DNA of 64,000 nucleotides, taken from positions 37,472,635 to 37,536,634 of the forward strand of contig NC_060063.1 in the NCBI RefSeq assembly GCF_020283565.1. The letters run 5' to 3'. The translations under genes and the position numbers were made by a program. The first letter of the stretch is position 1; each line of letters begins with the position of its first letter. This document shows positions 1 to 11,188 of this stretch, in pieces. The stretch comes from Trifolium pratense. Taxonomy: Eukaryota; Streptophyta; Magnoliopsida; Fabales; Fabaceae. Below the pieces are notes generated by a model, which did not search any database, was not told where the DNA came from, and saw nothing but the letters and a program-made list of their open reading frames with translations.

Positions 1-5
1 GTTGG

Positions 6-3000
6 ATGAGAGCTAATCGATTAAGTACTGAGTACAGACATGGAGTGATGGAATTTCTACAGTTTGCGGAAAGTAATGCTGAACTAGAACGTCCTCCTCC
101 TGAATTTCCTCCACTTTTTCTATGTCCGTGTATAAATTGTGCAAATAAAGAACCAAAACGTACTAAGAAAGAAATCATGAATCATCTAATTTGTGACGGG
201 ATTTGTCAAAATTATACACAATGGATATGGCACGGTGAAGTAGTTGCAATGCCAAGTGTGTCCCATAGAGAAAGTGGTAGTGTGGATATCGATGATCGAC
301 TGGAAGACATGATGCGTGATATTGGAGAAGATTCGTTTAAGAGGGCGCATGTGTATGAAACTTTATGCAGTGACAAGGATGAACCATTGTATCCGGGATG
401 CACAAATTTTACCCGTTTGTCTGCGGTGTTAAAATTGTTTAATTTGAAAGCAAAAAATGGGTGGACCGACAAAAGTTTCACTGAATTGCTTGAATTGTTG
501 ATACAAATGCTTCCAGAAGGTAATGTAATGCCAAATCGTTATTACGAGGCGAAAAAAGTATTGTGTCCAATGGGTTTGGAGTATGAAAAGATACATGCAT
601 GCCCTAATGATTGTATATTATACCGAAAAGAGTTTGTAAACTATAATCATTGTCCGACATGTAAGGCGTCTCGCTACAAAAAGAAAGATGGTGATTCTAG
701 TGATGATGAGGTGACCAAAACGGGTCCTCCCGCGAAAGTCGTATGGTACCTACCAATAATTTCAAGGTTCAAGAGATTGTTTGCTAATGCAAATGACGCA
801 AAGAATCTTAGATGGCATGCAGAAGAGAGAAAATGTGATGGCCAAATTCGCCATGTAGCTGATTCTTTGCAATGGAAGAAAATTGACTCTTTGTTTCCAA
901 ATTTTGGCAAAGAGTCGAGAAACCTTAGACTTGGACTTGCTACTGATGGAATGAATCCGTTTGGTAATCAAAGTACTAACCATAGTTCATGGCCTGTTCT
1001 CCTGATGATTTACAACCTATCTCCTTGGTTGTGCATGAAGCGTAAATATATTATGTTATCGATGATGATTTCAGGCCCAAGACAACCAGGAAATGACATA
1101 GATGTTTATCTAAGTCCACTAATTGATGATTTGAAAGTGTTGTGGGAGGAAGGAGTGGATGTTTTTGATTCGTATTCTGGTGAACAGTTCAACATGCGTG
1201 CCATGTTGTTTTGCACCATCAACGACTTTCCGGCATACGGCAATTTGTCTGGGTATTCCGTTAAAGGGCATAATGCGTGTCCCATATGTGAAAAAAAAAC
1301 ATGTTATAAGCAACTGAAAAATGGAAAGAAGACTGTTTATCTTGGCCACCGAAAATTTCTAAATCGTTATCATCCATATCGTAGATTGCGAAAAGCTTTT
1401 GACGGAGACCAAGAGAATGGTGTTGCTCCAACGCCCTTAACTGGAGAGGAAGTTTATGAACGACAACGAGACATTAATGTTGTCTTCGGAAAGTGCCAAA
1501 AGCCAAAAGGGAGAGTGCCAAAAGCGAAAGTGCCAAAAGCCGAAAGTGAAAGTGTCAAAAGGAAAAAGCAGCCTGTTGTGAAAAGTATATGGAAAAAGAG
1601 GTCAGTGTTCTTTGATCTTCCATATTGGTCTAGTCTTGATGTAAGACATTGTATTGATGTGATGCACGTGGAGAAAAATGTATGTGATAGTGTAATTGGA
1701 ACACTTCTCGACATTAAAGGCAAGACAAAAGATGGTGCACATGCTCGTCTTGATATGGATTTGATGGGTATACGACAAGAGTTATTACCACAAAAAATCA
1801 ATGACAAGACATATTTGCCTCCCGCGTGTCACACTTTGTCTAAAGACGAGAAAACAAGTTTTTGCAAGTGTTTACAAAGTATCAAAGTGCCACATGGTTA
1901 CTCGTCAAATGTCAAGAGCCTTGTATCAATGAAAGATCTCAAATTAATCGGCTTAAAATCTCATGATTGTCATGTCTTGATGCAACAACTACTACCTGTG
2001 GCTATTCGTGGGATATTGCCCGATAATGTTAGGAAAGCTATATGCAGGTTGTGCTTATTCTTCAATGCAATATGTTGTAAAGCAATTGATCCATTGAAGT
2101 TAGACGAGTTGGAAAACGAAGCTGCAGTTATCTTGTGTCAATTGGAGATGTATTTTCCTCCTTCATTTTTTGACATTATGGTTCATTTGATTGTTCATCT
2201 AGTAAGGGAGATTAGATTGTGTGGCCCAATTTATTTACGGTGGATGTATCCAATAGAGCGATACATGAAGATCCTAAAAGGGTATACAAAAAACCCACAC
2301 CGTCCGGAAGCTTCGATTGTTGAGAGGTACATTGCAGAAGAAGCTATTGAGTTTTGTTCAAACTATTTGTCAGAAGTGGATGCTATAGGGGTTCCCAAGT
2401 CTCGTCATGATGGAAGATGTGACGGTGTGGGCACGCAAGGTTTAAATGTCAAGAGCATGCATATTGATATAATTCTTCAAGCGCATTTGTATATATTGAA
2501 TAACACTGATGAAGTTCAACCTTACTTGTCTGCTCACAAAAGCATCATAAAGAAAATTCACGATAAGATGAATGAAAAATGGGTGTTAAGAGAGCATAAT
2601 AAGAAATTCTCAGAGTGGTTTAAAGAAAAGGTCTGCCAAGATGATAGTGTTTCCGATACAATAAAGTGGTTGTCCTATGAGCCTAAATGTAACATATTGA
2701 CTTGGAGTGCATATGATATTAACAAAACTTCCTTTTATACAAAATCAAAGGATGACCGCAGTACCATGCAAAATAGTGGGGTTATGATTGTGGCAGAGTC
2801 CATGCACTTCTCTAGTTCCAAAGATAAAAATCCGGTTATGGCATCTACACCCTACTTTGGGGTGATTGAAGAGATCTGGGAGGTTGATTACGTTGTGTTT
2901 AAAGTGCCTTTATTTAAATGTAAATGGATTGATATCAACAATGGTGTGAGAATTGATGAATTAGGATTTACAATAGTTGATCTTTGCAAGTTAGCTTATA

Positions 3001-3245
3001 AAGACGAACCTTTCATCATGGCATCCCAAGCAAAACAAGTGTTTTATGTCAAAGATCCTTCTAATGAACGGTGGTCGGTGGTTCTACAAGGAAAAAATGT
3101 GCATGGTAGTTATGAAAATCAAGAGCTTGATATTTCCGAAATTCCTCCTTTCTCATCAGATGTGCCTACCTTCATTGAAGAAAACGAAGAGGATGATGTG
3201 CATGCAGCTATTCGTTTAGATCATGACGAAGGAATATGGGATTAG
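6..3245 (+). CDS. TNP2-type CACTA transposase (5' end cut by window edge)
   Basis: This 1079-residue open frame belongs to the En/Spm TNP2 transposase family, which cuts and pastes the element in the nucleus. In order it shows a Cys/His-rich transposase-associated domain (about residues 10-80, with LCPCINC and HLICDGIC), the TNP2 core (about 300-430, LRLGLATDGMNPFG and NMRAMLFCTINDFPAYGNL), a DUF4218-like region (about 650-790) and a DUF4216-like region (about 940-1000, FGVIEEIWEVDYVVFKVPLF). The frame is still open at the window edge: TGG at 3-5 precedes the first ATG. In relatives this Trp-Met pair lies a few codons inside the protein, so the true start is probably just upstream. No internal stop or frameshift is visible. 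The Lys-rich KAKVPKAESE stretch near residue 510 is a small internal repeat. Confidence 0.9.
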   Translation: MRANRLSTEYRHGVMEFLQFAESNAELERPPPEFPPLFLCPCINCANKEPKRTKKEIMNHLICDGICQNYTQWIWHGEVVAMPSVSHRESGSVDIDDRLEDMMRDIGEDSFKRAHVYETLCSDKDEPLYPGCTNFTRLSAVLKLFNLKAKNGWTDKSFTELLELLIQMLPEGNVMPNRYYEAKKVLCPMGLEYEKIHACPNDCILYRKEFVNYNHCPTCKASRYKKKDGDSSDDEVTKTGPPAKVVWYLPIISRFKRLFANANDAKNLRWHAEERKCDGQIRHVADSLQWKKIDSLFPNFGKESRNLRLGLATDGMNPFGNQSTNHSSWPVLLMIYNLSPWLCMKRKYIMLSMMISGPRQPGNDIDVYLSPLIDDLKVLWEEGVDVFDSYSGEQFNMRAMLFCTINDFPAYGNLSGYSVKGHNACPICEKKTCYKQLKNGKKTVYLGHRKFLNRYHPYRRLRKAFDGDQENGVAPTPLTGEEVYERQRDINVVFGKCQKPKGRVPKAKVPKAESESVKRKKQPVVKSIWKKRSVFFDLPYWSSLDVRHCIDVMHVEKNVCDSVIGTLLDIKGKTKDGAHARLDMDLMGIRQELLPQKINDKTYLPPACHTLSKDEKTSFCKCLQSIKVPHGYSSNVKSLVSMKDLKLIGLKSHDCHVLMQQLLPVAIRGILPDNVRKAICRLCLFFNAICCKAIDPLKLDELENEAAVILCQLEMYFPPSFFDIMVHLIVHLVREIRLCGPIYLRWMYPIERYMKILKGYTKNPHRPEASIVERYIAEEAIEFCSNYLSEVDAIGVPKSRHDGRCDGVGTQGLNVKSMHIDIILQAHLYILNNTDEVQPYLSAHKSIIKKIHDKMNEKWVLREHNKKFSEWFKEKVCQDDSVSDTIKWLSYEPKCNILTWSAYDINKTSFYTKSKDDRSTMQNSGVMIVAESMHFSSSKDKNPVMASTPYFGVIEEIWEVDYVVFKVPLFKCKWIDINNGVRIDELGFTIVDLCKLAYKDEPFIMASQAKQVFYVKDPSNERWSVVLQGKNVHGSYENQELDISEIPPFSSDVPTFIEENEEDDVHAAIRLDHDEGIWD

Positions 3246-3612
3246 AGAAGAAAAAGCTGCAGATGCTAGCATATCATTGCTTTTCTCCTTTTATTTTGAT
3301 TATGTTTTGATGTGCTGTTTATGTAATGCATCTGTAATGTTTTGAATATGTACTGTTAGTTTTTAGCTTTTATGTTTTGAAAAAAAAACTTCTGCTACTG
3401 CTGTATTGTTTAAATACTTGAACCTTAAGAAATCTGTTTTGAGATTCTGGGCAATATAACTTATGTTTAATTATGAGCTTGTGCTTATTTTTTTTTCTGC
3501 ATAATTTGATATTTAAAATGGTTAGAACCATTTTCTGCATAATTTTTTTTTCTGCATAATCTGATTCAACCGACAATATAACTTTTTTGTGTTTTGTGTA
3601 AACAGATACGAT

Positions 3613-6600
3613 ATGGCTGATTCAACCGACAACTCTGCTGAAACTAGTCAACGTAATAAAAAAAGTGTTAGAGGTCCCACTATGTTGAAAGCAATTGAAA
3701 ACGTTCGTAAATCGGGTATAAAGATCCCTCTCCAGTTTGATCTAGAAACTGGAGAGTGTTATGGTAACAATGCCTCCCATTTTAAGAGTTACGTAGCACT
3801 TCTTACTCGAGAAAGATGCAGTATTGCGAAAGAGTTGTGGAAACATATACCTGAAGGAGTAAAAAATGCTATGTGGACAGATATTAAGGTATTTGAAATT
3901 CAACATTTTGTTATATTTTATTATCATATCAAATACATCTTATGCTAACACCAAATTTTTTAATGTAAATATTTTAGGCTATTTTTGTTATACCCGAGTT
4001 TGATGATGCAAAAAGGAATGATCATTTTAAGAAAATATGGTTTCACTATGCGGCGGAGCGGTGGAAAGATTTTAAATCACGGTTGACTAGAACTTATATC
4101 ACAGACCCCAAACCAGATGACGTTCCTCCATACGTCAAGTATCCTTACATCAAAAAAGATATATGGGAAGAGTTTGTGAAGTATCGACAGACCTCTGATT
4201 TTAAGGTTAGTGTAATTTCAAAATCATTAAACTGTGTTGACTGCTGCTACTGCTGCTACTGCTGCTACTGTGTTAAATATTGTGTTTTGTGATTTGTGAT
4301 TTTGTGATTTTTATGTCTTGACTGCTGCTACTGCGCTAAAACCGCGCTAAAACTGCGCTAAAACCGCGCGGAAACTGCTGTTTCTGTCTTTAACATTGCC
4401 TAAAACTGTGATTCTGCTGAAACTGCGTTAAAACATTGCCTAAACTGCTGAAACTGTGACTGAAACTGTCTTTAACATTGTTGGTAGTCTGCTGAAACTT
4501 GACTGAAACTGAAACTTGACTGAAACTTGACTGAAACTGTCTTTAACATTGCCTAAGTCTGCTGAAACTGCTGAAACTGCTGAATGTGATTTTTACATTA
4601 CTAATTATTTGAGTTTATAATAGGAAAAAAGTCAAAAGGGTAGGGAGAATCATGCAAAGAATGTTTACCCACATGTATTATCCCGTGGAGGGTATAAGAG
4701 GCTCGAGGAGCAGATGATCAATGAAAAGAGATTGTCCTTATCGAAAGATAGTTCTGGCTTAACTGATGATGATCGTCATCCATCTCCACCGGAACGCTAT
4801 GAGACATGGACGAGAGCACGACAAAAGAAAGGGGGAGAATTCACATCCGAGCCTGTAAAAAAAGTTGCTGAGAAAATTGTAAGTAACATTATAATCATGC
4901 TTTTGCTTCAAGTAACACAATTATTTACTATATTGTGACTTTGTTTGTGCATGTTGTAGGAGAAAATTGTTGAAGACTCAAAAAAGGGTGACTTTGTTCC
5001 AACGAGACGTCACGATGTCCTAACAGAAGCCATTGGAACACCTGAGCATGGTGGTAGTGTTCGTGGTGTTGGAAAAAAACATAACATTACCACTTACTGG
5101 GGAAGATCAAAGGTTTCACGTCAAAGTCAAGGTATAGATGTCAAAGAGCAACTAGCAGCATTTAAAGCAGATTTGGAAGCTAAGTTTGAGGAAAAGTTGG
5201 CGCAAGAGCGTAAGATGATGCAAGATTCTCTTATGGAGACACTAAAGTCCATGGGTTTATCCCAAACCTCTGATACAAATAATAGAGTCATGGTACCTGA
5301 AGCGCAAACTGAACAACTTGTTGTCACCGGAAGCGCAAAAGGGAGTTGTTCTCCTGCACCGGTCAAGATGCAAAATGAACTCAAGGAGGTTGTTGTCACT
5401 GAAAGCGCAAAAGGAAGTCGTTCTCCTGCACCGGTAGCAGAGGCTCAAGATAACATGGACGATGTTCAGAAATTGTTAATGATGGTTCTGAAAAGGGGTG
5501 ATGATCATTTGGATGTAGAATTAATTCATTGTTCAATGTGTACTAATTTTCTCATGTCTTGCAAGTGTATAAGAGAGTTGTTGGTGGGTTTTATTTGGCT
5601 CGACATGAGTACTCTAAGTGTTTGGTGCTCGTAAGTGTACTTTCTTATTTACTACTATCTCAATATCTGTTAATATGTTATATATCTCTCCTAACTTTAA
5701 AATTATATTCAGGTACATTCATCGTTTATGCATTGAAAACAACACCACAAATGTATATGGAATTTTGGAACCAACTTTTCTGAACATTGTTGGTGATGCT
5801 GGGAAAAAAAGTGATCAGAGAATATCTCAAAGTAAATGCAAGAAATACATCCAGCATAAGTTACAAAATGAAAAGAAAGAGTGTCAATTATTACCATTTA
5901 ACCATGGGTAAGTTTGTATGAATTTGTGTATTTTTTTAATACTTATTTATTTTTTATAACTCATAGTTATTAACAATATAATACTGCTTCCACGCACGCG
6001 TACAGAGGACATTGGCAGTTGATAGTACTTTGTCCAAAGATAAATACCGTGGTTGTTATTTGTTCACTACATTGGAAACTTAATCCAATAATGGAGAAAA
6101 TTGTTTCAAGGTAATTAAGTTTATACTTTAGGGGTTTTGGTTATATACTATAAACATAAATTATTACAAATTTTATATGATTTTATGCGGCTTTTTTTTC
6201 TTATGAATTAGTGTTTTTACGGTTGATCAAATGGCGAATGGCAATAGAAAGAACAATACCGTATGGCTTTATCCACAAGTAAGTGTGGTATTCTAACTTT
6301 ATATATATTTACTTTTTTGATAAGTAAGTGTGGTATTTTTTGATCAAATGTTACTATATATAATTTGTAGGCGAGGAAACAATATAATTCAAATGACTGT
6401 GGATACTATGTAATGAAAAATATGTTGGACATTGTCACTGCTAAGATAACTGATTCTTGGATGGAGGTAATAATTTTTATTTTTTATACATCAATAATTT
6501 TTTATAACCGAGTCAAGAATAGTTTTATATTATTATTTACTTATTGTAGGTATTTAATGACCCAAAAGAGTTAACAGCTGAGGAGATGTATGAATTGCGA

Positions 6601-6642
6601 TTACGTTGGTCAACATATTTTTTGGAGTTATTGGAGGGTTAA
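3613..6642 (+). CDS. Second CACTA gene: plant transposase (TnpA-like) domain fused to Ulp1-type C48 protease, nine exons
   Basis: I reconstructed nine exons from GT/AG borders with matching phase: 3613-3888, 3978-4205, 4624-4878, 4960-5630, 5713-5907, 6006-6110, 6212-6278, 6371-6466 and 6550-6642. The start is MADSTDNSAE, and the stop TAA is at 6640-6642. The N-terminal half (ATLRKSGIKI-like MLKAIENVRKSGIKI, then HYAAERWKDFKSRLTR) resembles the plant Ptta/En-Spm transposase domain. A coiled-coil region around 5140-5260 follows. The C-terminal half is a Ulp1/SUMO-protease fold: GGHWQLIV supplies the catalytic His, VFTVDQ lies in the region expected for Asp, and YNSNDCGYYV gives the Cys. All joins keep the frame and no stop interrupts it. 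CACTA elements often carry Ulp1-like peptidases, but their role in transposition is unknown. Confidence 0.8.
4235..4590 (+). repeat. Degenerate CTG/CTGAAACTG-type short repeats in intron 2
   Basis: The second intron of the TnpA/Ulp1 gene contains a CTGCTA run (about 4237-4275) followed by many variants of GCTAAAAC, GCTGAAACTG and TGACTGAAACT. The pattern is imperfect, so it looks like an aged minisatellite. No coding potential is apparent. Confidence 0.75.
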
Positions 6643-6934
6643 GATTTATCTGGTGAGTTATAGAATAGTTAATTATTTGAACTTTGTTTTTGCAAATTGG
6701 TCTATTCAATACATTGCAGCAATTTTAGTTTACAATTGTTTATTTGAACTTTGTTTCTGTCAAATTTGAGATTCTGCAGGGTGATGAATTGGTTATTAGC
6801 TTTAGTTTGAGTCTTGGAAGCAGATCAGGTGATGGAATTGGTATTTTGGCTCGGATGTGCATTCTCACTGTTTTGGACTGTTTATTTTGGACTATTTTAG
6901 GATGGTTTTATGAAGGAATTGGTATTAGAATTGG

Positions 6935-7050
6935 TATTTTTGTGATGGAATTGGTATTTTATGAAGGATTGGTATTTTAGAATTGGTATTTTAGGAATTG
7001 GTATTTTAGGATTGGTATTTTAGGAATTGGTATTTTAGGACTGTTTATCA
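6935..7050 (+). repeat. Short tandem repeat GGAATTGGTATTTTA
   Basis: About seven imperfect copies of a 15-bp unit (GGAATTGGTATTTTA and variants) lie 3' of the last exon of the second CACTA gene. Confidence 0.8.
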
Positions 7051-7315
7051 GGTGATGGAATTTTATGATGCTGTTGCTGAGAAGCATAGTTTAACTGCAC
7101 ATGAATTGTTTGATGGAAATGATCTTGCTACTTTCTTATCTAATTTGCATCAAGATGTTGGAAATTTAAAGGCAATTGTTGTGTGGTTATTGGTTGCTAG
7201 TGCAACTGATTTTTAACATATAGCTTTAGCACTAGCAGCAATGGCTCATTCTTTGGGGTCTGTGATGAAATTTGGTCATGTTACAAAACTACACACCTGC
7301 ACTACTAATATGCAG
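7050..7315 (+). pseudogene. Unidentified coding-like fragment inside the CACTA 3' region
   Basis: The plus strand reads EFYDAVAEKHSLTAHELF, then NDLATFLSNLHQDVGNLKAI, a stop (TAA at about 7215), and then IALALAAMAHSLGSVMKFGH. Balanced codon use and an amphipathic pattern suggest an old exon captured by the element. I do not recognise the parent gene. Confidence 0.35.
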
Positions 7316-7337
7316 GCACAGGATGCTACAAAAAAAC

Positions 7338-8010
7338 GAAAAAAAAAAATAAAACTAACATACCACTACTGATATTTATAACAATCAGTAGTGAAAACTA
7401 ACATACCACTACCGGTATTTACAAATACCGGTAGTGGAATCCCAGATTCTAAAAAAAAAAAAATGAAAACCATACATACCACTACCGGTATTTGTAAACA
7501 CCGGTAGTGGAATCCCAGACTCTAAAAAAAAAAAAAATGAAAACCATACATACCACTACCGGTATTTACAAATACCGGTAGTGGAATCCCAGACTATAAA
7601 AAAAAAAAAAATGAAAACCATACATACCACTACCGGTATTTACAAATACCGGTAGTGGAATCCCAGACTATAAAAAAAAAAAAATGAAAACCATACATAC
7701 CACTACCGGTATTTACAAATACCGGTAGTGGAATCCCAGACTATAAAAAAAAAAAAAAATGAAAACCATACATACCACTACGGATATTGAAAATACCCGT
7801 AGTGGAATCTCATACATACCACTACCGGTATTTGTAAAAACCGTCGTGGAATCCTCATAAATTTAATTAATAATACAGTAGAAACCTGACATACCACGAC
7901 GGGTATAAAAAGACCCGTCGTGGAAAGTATTGACTTACAACGACGAGTGTGTTTACTACCGGCCGCGGCCAGTAGTGGAATCCCTATTTGGCCGGTAGTG
8001 GAATCCCCTT
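7338..8010 (+). repeat. CACTA subterminal palindromic repeat array (about 74-bp period)
   Basis: Units starting ACCACTACCGGT occur at 7405, 7478, 7552, 7626, 7699, 7774 (variant) and 7818 (variant). Each is a palindrome, CACTACCGGTATTT...AAATACCGGTAGTG, followed by GAATCCCAGAC and a poly-A spacer. Related hairpins with CGACGGGT arms follow at about 7890-7925. In this superfamily such arrays bind the TnpA-type protein during end pairing. Confidence 0.9.
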
Positions 8011-8062
8011 TCTGCACTAGTGACTTCAAATCCCAATTTGGTCCGATCTAATGAAAATCTTA

Positions 8063-8817
8063 CTATTAAGAGACTCTTTTTTTTTTTTGAAGAAGCCAAA
8101 ATGAAATATATTAACACATACAGTCTCCTCAGCGCAAGACGTGCCAAGGTAGACTAAAAAAGTTTACAATAGAGTCGTAGGGATGCAATCACAATCAAAT
8201 CATACAAGACCCAAGCACAACAATAGACTAGACCGCCAGCTATGGTAGTTCAAAGCTAAAGTAATACTCGTCGACTTCAACCACCTAAATGAGAAAAGCT
8301 TGATCTTATCCAACAAAAGATGAGGTGTGCCTGTTGAGCCTTTGAACAATCGATGATTTCTCTCTGTCCATATCACCCAAACACAAACTAGCCAAAGAAG
8401 CTGTAGAAAAGACCGTCGCGCTCGAGATACACCTGCCGAAGCTGTAAACTGGACAAAATGATCACGCAAAGTGGTAAAATCCATCGGAGAAATGCCAACC
8501 CACGCACAAACTAGATCCCAAAGAGAGCCAGCAAAGCTACAAGATAAAAATAAGTGATGGACCGACTCAGTCTCTCCACAACCAAACACACAAGAATCAA
8601 CGGTAGAAGACAGAACTCCTCGAGTGACCAGGTTGGCTCTCGTGGGCAACCTATCCCGCAATAAGCGCCACGCAAAGATAGAAACCTTCAACGGAACCTG
8701 AGGGTGCCAAATAAGATTTTCCGCATCATGTAAGGCAACATAAACCTGATGAGTCAGAATCTGATAACCTTCCGCAACAGTATACCCTGCATCAGGATCT
8801 GCTATTAAGAGACTCTT
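8063..8817 (-). mobile_element. 5'-truncated LINE insertion with 16-bp TSD
   Basis: A poly-T run at about 8077-8088 marks the poly-A tail of a minus-strand LINE. The 16-bp sequence ctattaagagactctt occurs at both 8063-8078 and 8802-8817, a perfect target-site duplication. Only about 720 bp of the element was copied, as is usual for target-primed reverse transcription. Confidence 0.9.
8200..8800 (-). pseudogene. LINE ORF2 C-terminal fragment (reverse-transcriptase zinc-binding domain)
   Basis: The open frame runs from the truncation point at about 8800 to a stop at 8200. It shows the zf-RVT signature of plant LINE polyproteins: VPLKVSIFAWRLLRDRLPT, then CVFGCGETESVHHLFLSC with Cys/His ligands, then WVIWTERNHRLFKG. 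The endonuclease and reverse-transcriptase core are missing because of 5' truncation. It cannot function alone. Confidence 0.85.
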
Positions 8818-9104
8818 AGGGGTGTATTTGAAGTATGGTCAGCCCCTATGCATCTGCTACATGGGCTATGAAGTAGAGCCTCATAAAATTGGACGTCTAA
8901 TAAAAAATATTATAGGATAGTAGTATTATTAAATTAGGGTATTGATGATAGTCAATTATATTATGTTTTTAGTAGAAATTTAGGGTAGTTCTAATAGCAA
9001 TTGAAGCCCAAAAGCAAGCAAATACCTGGAAAAGCGAAGTTACTTGGCCCAAAAGCAAGAAAAGTGGAAAAAGCAGCAAAAAGGGGCAAAAATGTAATAA
9101 ACAA

Positions 9105-9342
9105 CGCAATCCATCGTCCCTACGATGAGATTCAGCGTGGCGCGATGAGAAAATGGTTTAAATTGAAGAAAATCAGCAACAAATCTTTACCATCGTACCA
9201 TGATGACTTGTCATCGTGGCACGATGAAAGGCAGTTGAAGAAAACAGAAAATCTGGAGAAGATCTTCCATCGTACCACGATATGATCCATCGTTGTCACG
9301 ATAAGGCGAAATTACACGCCATCGTGGCCACGATGGGTGCGA
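9105..9342 (+). repeat. Cluster of CATCGT...ACGATG inverted motifs
   Basis: At least five short dyads combine CATCGT with ACGATG across 3-6 nt, for example catcgtggcacgatg near 9215 and catcgtggccacgatg near 9320. They lie just upstream of the TATA box. Confidence 0.7.
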
Positions 9343-9379
9343 TGGATGTGCAGAAAAAGCTCAAACCCAGCTGAAAAAC

Positions 9380-9387
9380 TATAAATA
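9380..9387 (+). promoter_or_regulatory. TATA box of the probable solo LTR
   Basis: TATAAATA lies in a plant-like context about 380 bp into the proposed LTR and is followed by a pyrimidine-rich stretch. Confidence 0.5.
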
Positions 9388-10435
9388 GAGCCTTCCTCCT
9401 TCACTATTATTCATTCCAAAATATTCAGAAATCACTCAACAATAGTGATACTAAAAGAGAGTTGGGAGAATTCTAAGGAGGAGGCAAGGAGGTTCTTTTC
9501 TGTTCTGTCTTTGTAATTTATTTTTCCTAGGTTAGGTGGAGTCGATGAACTCTCATACGAATGCTTGGTTTTGTATAATTTGGGTATAAATTCAGTTGTT
9601 CCTATTGAAACTCTTTTATTGTTTGGTTTTTATATTTATTTTAATACTGATCACACTAGAATAAAATTAAATCCAAGGAAATTAGTGGATATCAGATAGG
9701 AAACGAAGGTAATTATCCCGAACGAAGGACGGTGTGCTAAGGTCCAACATGAGACCATTAAATTCAGTATCCGAGGTCTTAGTATAGGATTAAAATCTTA
9801 GTCTAGAACGATAAATTCTGCCTGAAGTCAGAGTTAGGCCTAGTTTGAGGAACACGTGACAGCTTGCGACACATTGAGCCTTAAGGATAATGATACCAAA
9901 GTTTAAACGAGTAAGTGGAACCGACTGGGGCGAGGATATTTAAGCAGAGTAAAGGCAACCCTAACTAGGCTCTGACTAGTTTGTAATAGAAATAGGGAAC
10001 GAGTGCTTTCGAACCTATTTTAGAAGACTAATCCTGATAGAGGGGAACAAGGGAATTAACCACCAAGCAGGAGTAAGAGAGGGATTAGAAAACACTTAAC
10101 CACCCCGCGTGGACACACACACACACACACCTTTATTTACTTTTTCAGTTATTTACTTTCCTACAATTTACTTTTACCCGCACAACTATCTCTAAACAAC
10201 AAAGCGAATGCAAAACCATTCCAAAGCGAAACTAGTAATTTTGACACAATCCTTATGGAGAACTATAACTTATCACTTTATTACTTGGTTGCGATTCTGT
10301 GCACTTGCAGAGCCACCATCAGGTATAAAATGAGGGATTGTGGAATATAAGTATTTAAGATTCTCTTTATTCTAAAATGAGAGATTTATTAGTTGCAAAA
10401 TGTCTTTAAAGAGATTGGTCTATTGTGAAGGGTCT

Positions 10436-10983
10436 TACCTTATTAGGGGTGATCGTATCCGAACCAATCTAAAAGTAAAACCGTAAATCGAACCAATCCA
10501 AACCGAAAACCGCAAAAAACCGCATTTAGTTTGGTTTGCGGTTTTCATTTCGAAAAACCAAACCAAACCGCAATACTTAACTCTATCAAGTATTAACAAT
10601 CAAGTGATCAATCCAAATTGAGTTCATAAAATAGTAGGTTGTCAAAATATATCATTTCACGTGATCCAGAACTATATTGTTGGTATTAAAAATAAGTTAT
10701 TATGTTATGTAATTTCTGTATATGCATCTTGTATCATGTAAACAATAAAATAAATTAAAATTTCCTATGTTTATTTTGTAACAAGTTGGAAATATTGTCA
10801 TATTTTTTATATCGTGATAAGCCGCAAAAACCGGACCAACCATAACCGCATTGCTTTGGTTTGGTTTGGTTTTGATGAATTTTTAAAAACCAACCGAACT
10901 ACATGCATTTTTATCTTGCGGTTAGGACGACTTTTATACTCCAAACCGAACTAAATCGCATCGCGAGCACCCCTACACCTTAT
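10436..10983. mobile_element. hAT-type MITE, 532 bp, with 8-bp TSD
   Basis: The ends are TAGGGGTG (10444-10451) and CACCCCTA (10968-10975). They are flanked by taccttat (10436-10443) and caccttat (10976-10983), an 8-bp duplication with one mismatch. The interior is rich in AAACCG/CGGTTT motifs. It has no coding capacity. A related copy in the opposite orientation encloses the copia nest at 17.8-29.3 kb. Confidence 0.85.
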
Positions 10984-11188
10984 AGATAATTGGTGTAGTC
11001 TTATCAAATGGAGATGCATGTGATAAATATTCGCTTGTTTATCAAACTTTTTTTTATATTAGTGACAAAATGATTATTTTTTAGTGTTATAATAGATGGT
11101 ATTTTCAATTTAAATGACGACAAAATGATTATTCTTTTTGGGGTCGGCCTTGATTTCAAACACCTTCGAATCAATATTTATGGAATGC

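Larger units (their letters stand above)
1..8022 (+). mobile_element. CACTA (En/Spm) transposon, 3' part; 5' end outside window
   Basis: Two transposon genes in the same orientation are followed by a subterminal repeat zone and a terminal CACTAGTG at 8015-8022, preceded by TTTCTG. On the reverse strand this reads CACTAGTGCAGAAA, the expected CACTA terminal inverted repeat. The next three bases, act (8023-8025), would be the 3-bp target duplication, but the left copy lies outside the window. Gene order (TNP2 transposase, then plant-transposase/Ulp1 protein) is typical of the superfamily. Both genes read through without a visible break, so the copy may still be coding-competent if its missing 5' end is intact. 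Confidence 0.9.
9002..10321 (+). mobile_element. Probable solo LTR of a large gypsy-type retrotransposon
   Basis: The segment starts TGAAGCCC and ends near CCACCATCA. It has a TATA box (TATAAATA, 9380-9387). Its terminal part (tggttgcgattctgtgcac) resembles the end of many large plant gypsy LTRs. No primer site or coding region follows and no clear 5-bp duplication is visible, so the borders are tentative. A (CA)n tract lies at about 10116-10131. The open frame at 9001-9285 inside it is probably not a gene. Confidence 0.45.

Noticed and set aside
7338..8010. CRISPR-like regular repeats
   Set aside because: Period and palindromes are regular but spacers are A-runs and the array is the subterminal zone of a CACTA element in a plant.
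9001..9285. 94-codon ORF with Lys-rich N-terminus
   Set aside because: It lies inside the probable LTR upstream of its TATA box, and its sequence is set by the CATCGT dyads; no domain.
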